64,000 nucleotides of DNA, taken from the NCBI GenBank assembly GCA_019426215.1, contig CM033394.1:47366423-47430422 (forward strand), given 5' to 3'. Below the pieces are notes generated by a model. That model had not been told where the DNA came from. It made no database searches and worked only from the letters and a program-made list of their open reading frames with translations. Source of the DNA: Buddleja alternifolia (Eukaryota; Streptophyta; Magnoliopsida; Lamiales; Scrophulariaceae). Position numbers and translations under genes: made by a program. How positions within the stretch are numbered: position 1 is the first letter of the stretch; the number at the start of each line of letters is the position of its first letter. Below, piece after piece: positions 63,466 through 64,000 of this stretch.

Positions 63466-64000
63466 TTATTCTTTGCAACACTTATCTCCATCACATATCC
63501 ACCCTTCTGCAGAAGCCTTCTCTTCACCCTCTGATTCTTTTGCTTCGCCTTTCGTTTCCTTGCTATCGTCTTCCAAAGCACACTTGGGGTGTAGATCAAA
63601 GTCACACTCCTCACAATAATACGACCAAACACGCCCTTCTTCACCACAACCGTCACAATTGAAAAACTGGCGCTTGGTGAGAACAAGTTCATGATCATGA
63701 GATTCAACACTTGACTTCTTGGGCCATCCCTCAGCCATCTTCTCATACTCGGCTTCAATCTCCTTAATGCGTTCATTAGTAAAAGGATAAGCTTTTGCAC
63801 CATGACACATTATAAGGTCTCGAGCTTCAGTTGAAACCGTTTTGCCACTTGGCCCGATGGCAACAACCGTTGGGATGCCACGGACCTTGAATAACTTGCT
63901 CAAAGATCCCTTTCTTGGGTCGCCAAAAGGGATTGCGAGCCATGGCATCTTTGAGAAGAATTCGTCGAAAGATGATTGGTCTCTGTCACTGGAGATGAAT
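63466..64000 (-). CDS. Nucleoredoxin 1-like protein, C-terminal part (truncated by window end)
   Basis: The frame is open from the stop at 63466 to the window edge, covering the last 178 codons. It starts within the third thioredoxin-like domain (FISSDRDQSSFDEFFSKM, then PWLAIPFGD and GIPTVVAIGPSGKTV; cis-Pro in GIPT). It ends with the C1-like zinc-binding module FNCDGCGEEG...YYCEECDFDLHPKC and a Glu/Lys-rich Cys tail. NRX1-type proteins are cytosolic or nuclear disulfide reductases that protect antioxidant enzymes such as catalase. The redox-active WCxxC of this domain would lie upstream, outside the window. An ATG at 63948 is internal, not the start. Confidence 0.9.
   Translation of the reverse strand, partial: FISSDRDQSSFDEFFSKMPWLAIPFGDPRKGSLSKLFKVRGIPTVVAIGPSGKTVSTEARDLIMCHGAKAYPFTNERIKEIEAEYEKMAEGWPKKSSVESHDHELVLTKRQFFNCDGCGEEGRVWSYYCEECDFDLHPKCALEDDSKETKGEAKESEGEEKASAEGWICDGDKCCKE

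Overview
This is a plant nuclear genome window, almost certainly from a eudicot. The evidence is intron-rich genes with plant-only domain layouts (PUB-ARM, BURP/PG1beta, NRX1), an AT-rich background, and a typical angiosperm transposon load: Ty3-gypsy, Copia, Helitron, hAT, Mutator-like, SINE and LINE. The species cannot be named from the sequence. No operons, CRISPR arrays or rRNA genes were seen; the only tRNA-like sequence is the head of a SINE.

Layout. 1-6.5 kb: an ARM-repeat U-box E3 ligase gene (PUB18/19 type, +) converges on a two-exon polygalacturonase-1 beta-subunit/BURP gene (-). 6.5-19.8 kb: a gene-poor transposon and MITE landscape with a LINE fragment, several hAT elements with clear 8-bp target duplications, a Mutator-like long-TIR element and a possible small Helitron. 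20.1-24.8 kb: an intact eight-exon beta-carbonic anhydrase gene (+), 257 aa, with no transit peptide visible. 25.4-61.3 kb: four tandem, same-strand (-) copies (A-D) of a 309-aa, four-exon NADPH-dependent quinone/enone oxidoreductase gene (2-methylene-furan-3-one reductase / AOR-like). The window ends in the 3' part of a nucleoredoxin (NRX1-like) gene (-).

The oxidoreductase array is the core of the window. Exons, introns and flanks were duplicated together. Each copy then collected its own insertions, and the matching paralogue positions keep the empty site, so boundaries and target duplications can be read directly. Copy A has a hAT in intron 2, two 0.8-kb Mutator-like elements in intron 1, and a tRNA-derived SINE upstream. 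Between B and C lie a 1.9-kb solo LTR and a 10.1-kb Ty3-gypsy element that carries gag and protease but no recognised reverse transcriptase or integrase; it has an antisense Transposase_28-like gene and a nested 2.5-kb Copia element with only gag and protease. C has a MITE in intron 1. Between C and D sits a 4.6-kb Helitron carrying a decayed RPA1-like gene and no Rep/helicase. Copy D differs in regulation and splicing: it has lost the TATA segment kept by A-C, and a 27-bp tandem duplication has doubled its exon-2 splice donor.

All four oxidoreductase copies keep open reading frames and splice sites. The array therefore looks like a live, diverging gene family inside a region that is an insertion hot spot. 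No novel defence or toxin-like system was found. The most unusual items are the RPA-only Helitron with repeated 5' termini and an inverted exon copy, the doubled splice donor in copy D, and the gag-protease-only retroelements nested in one another.
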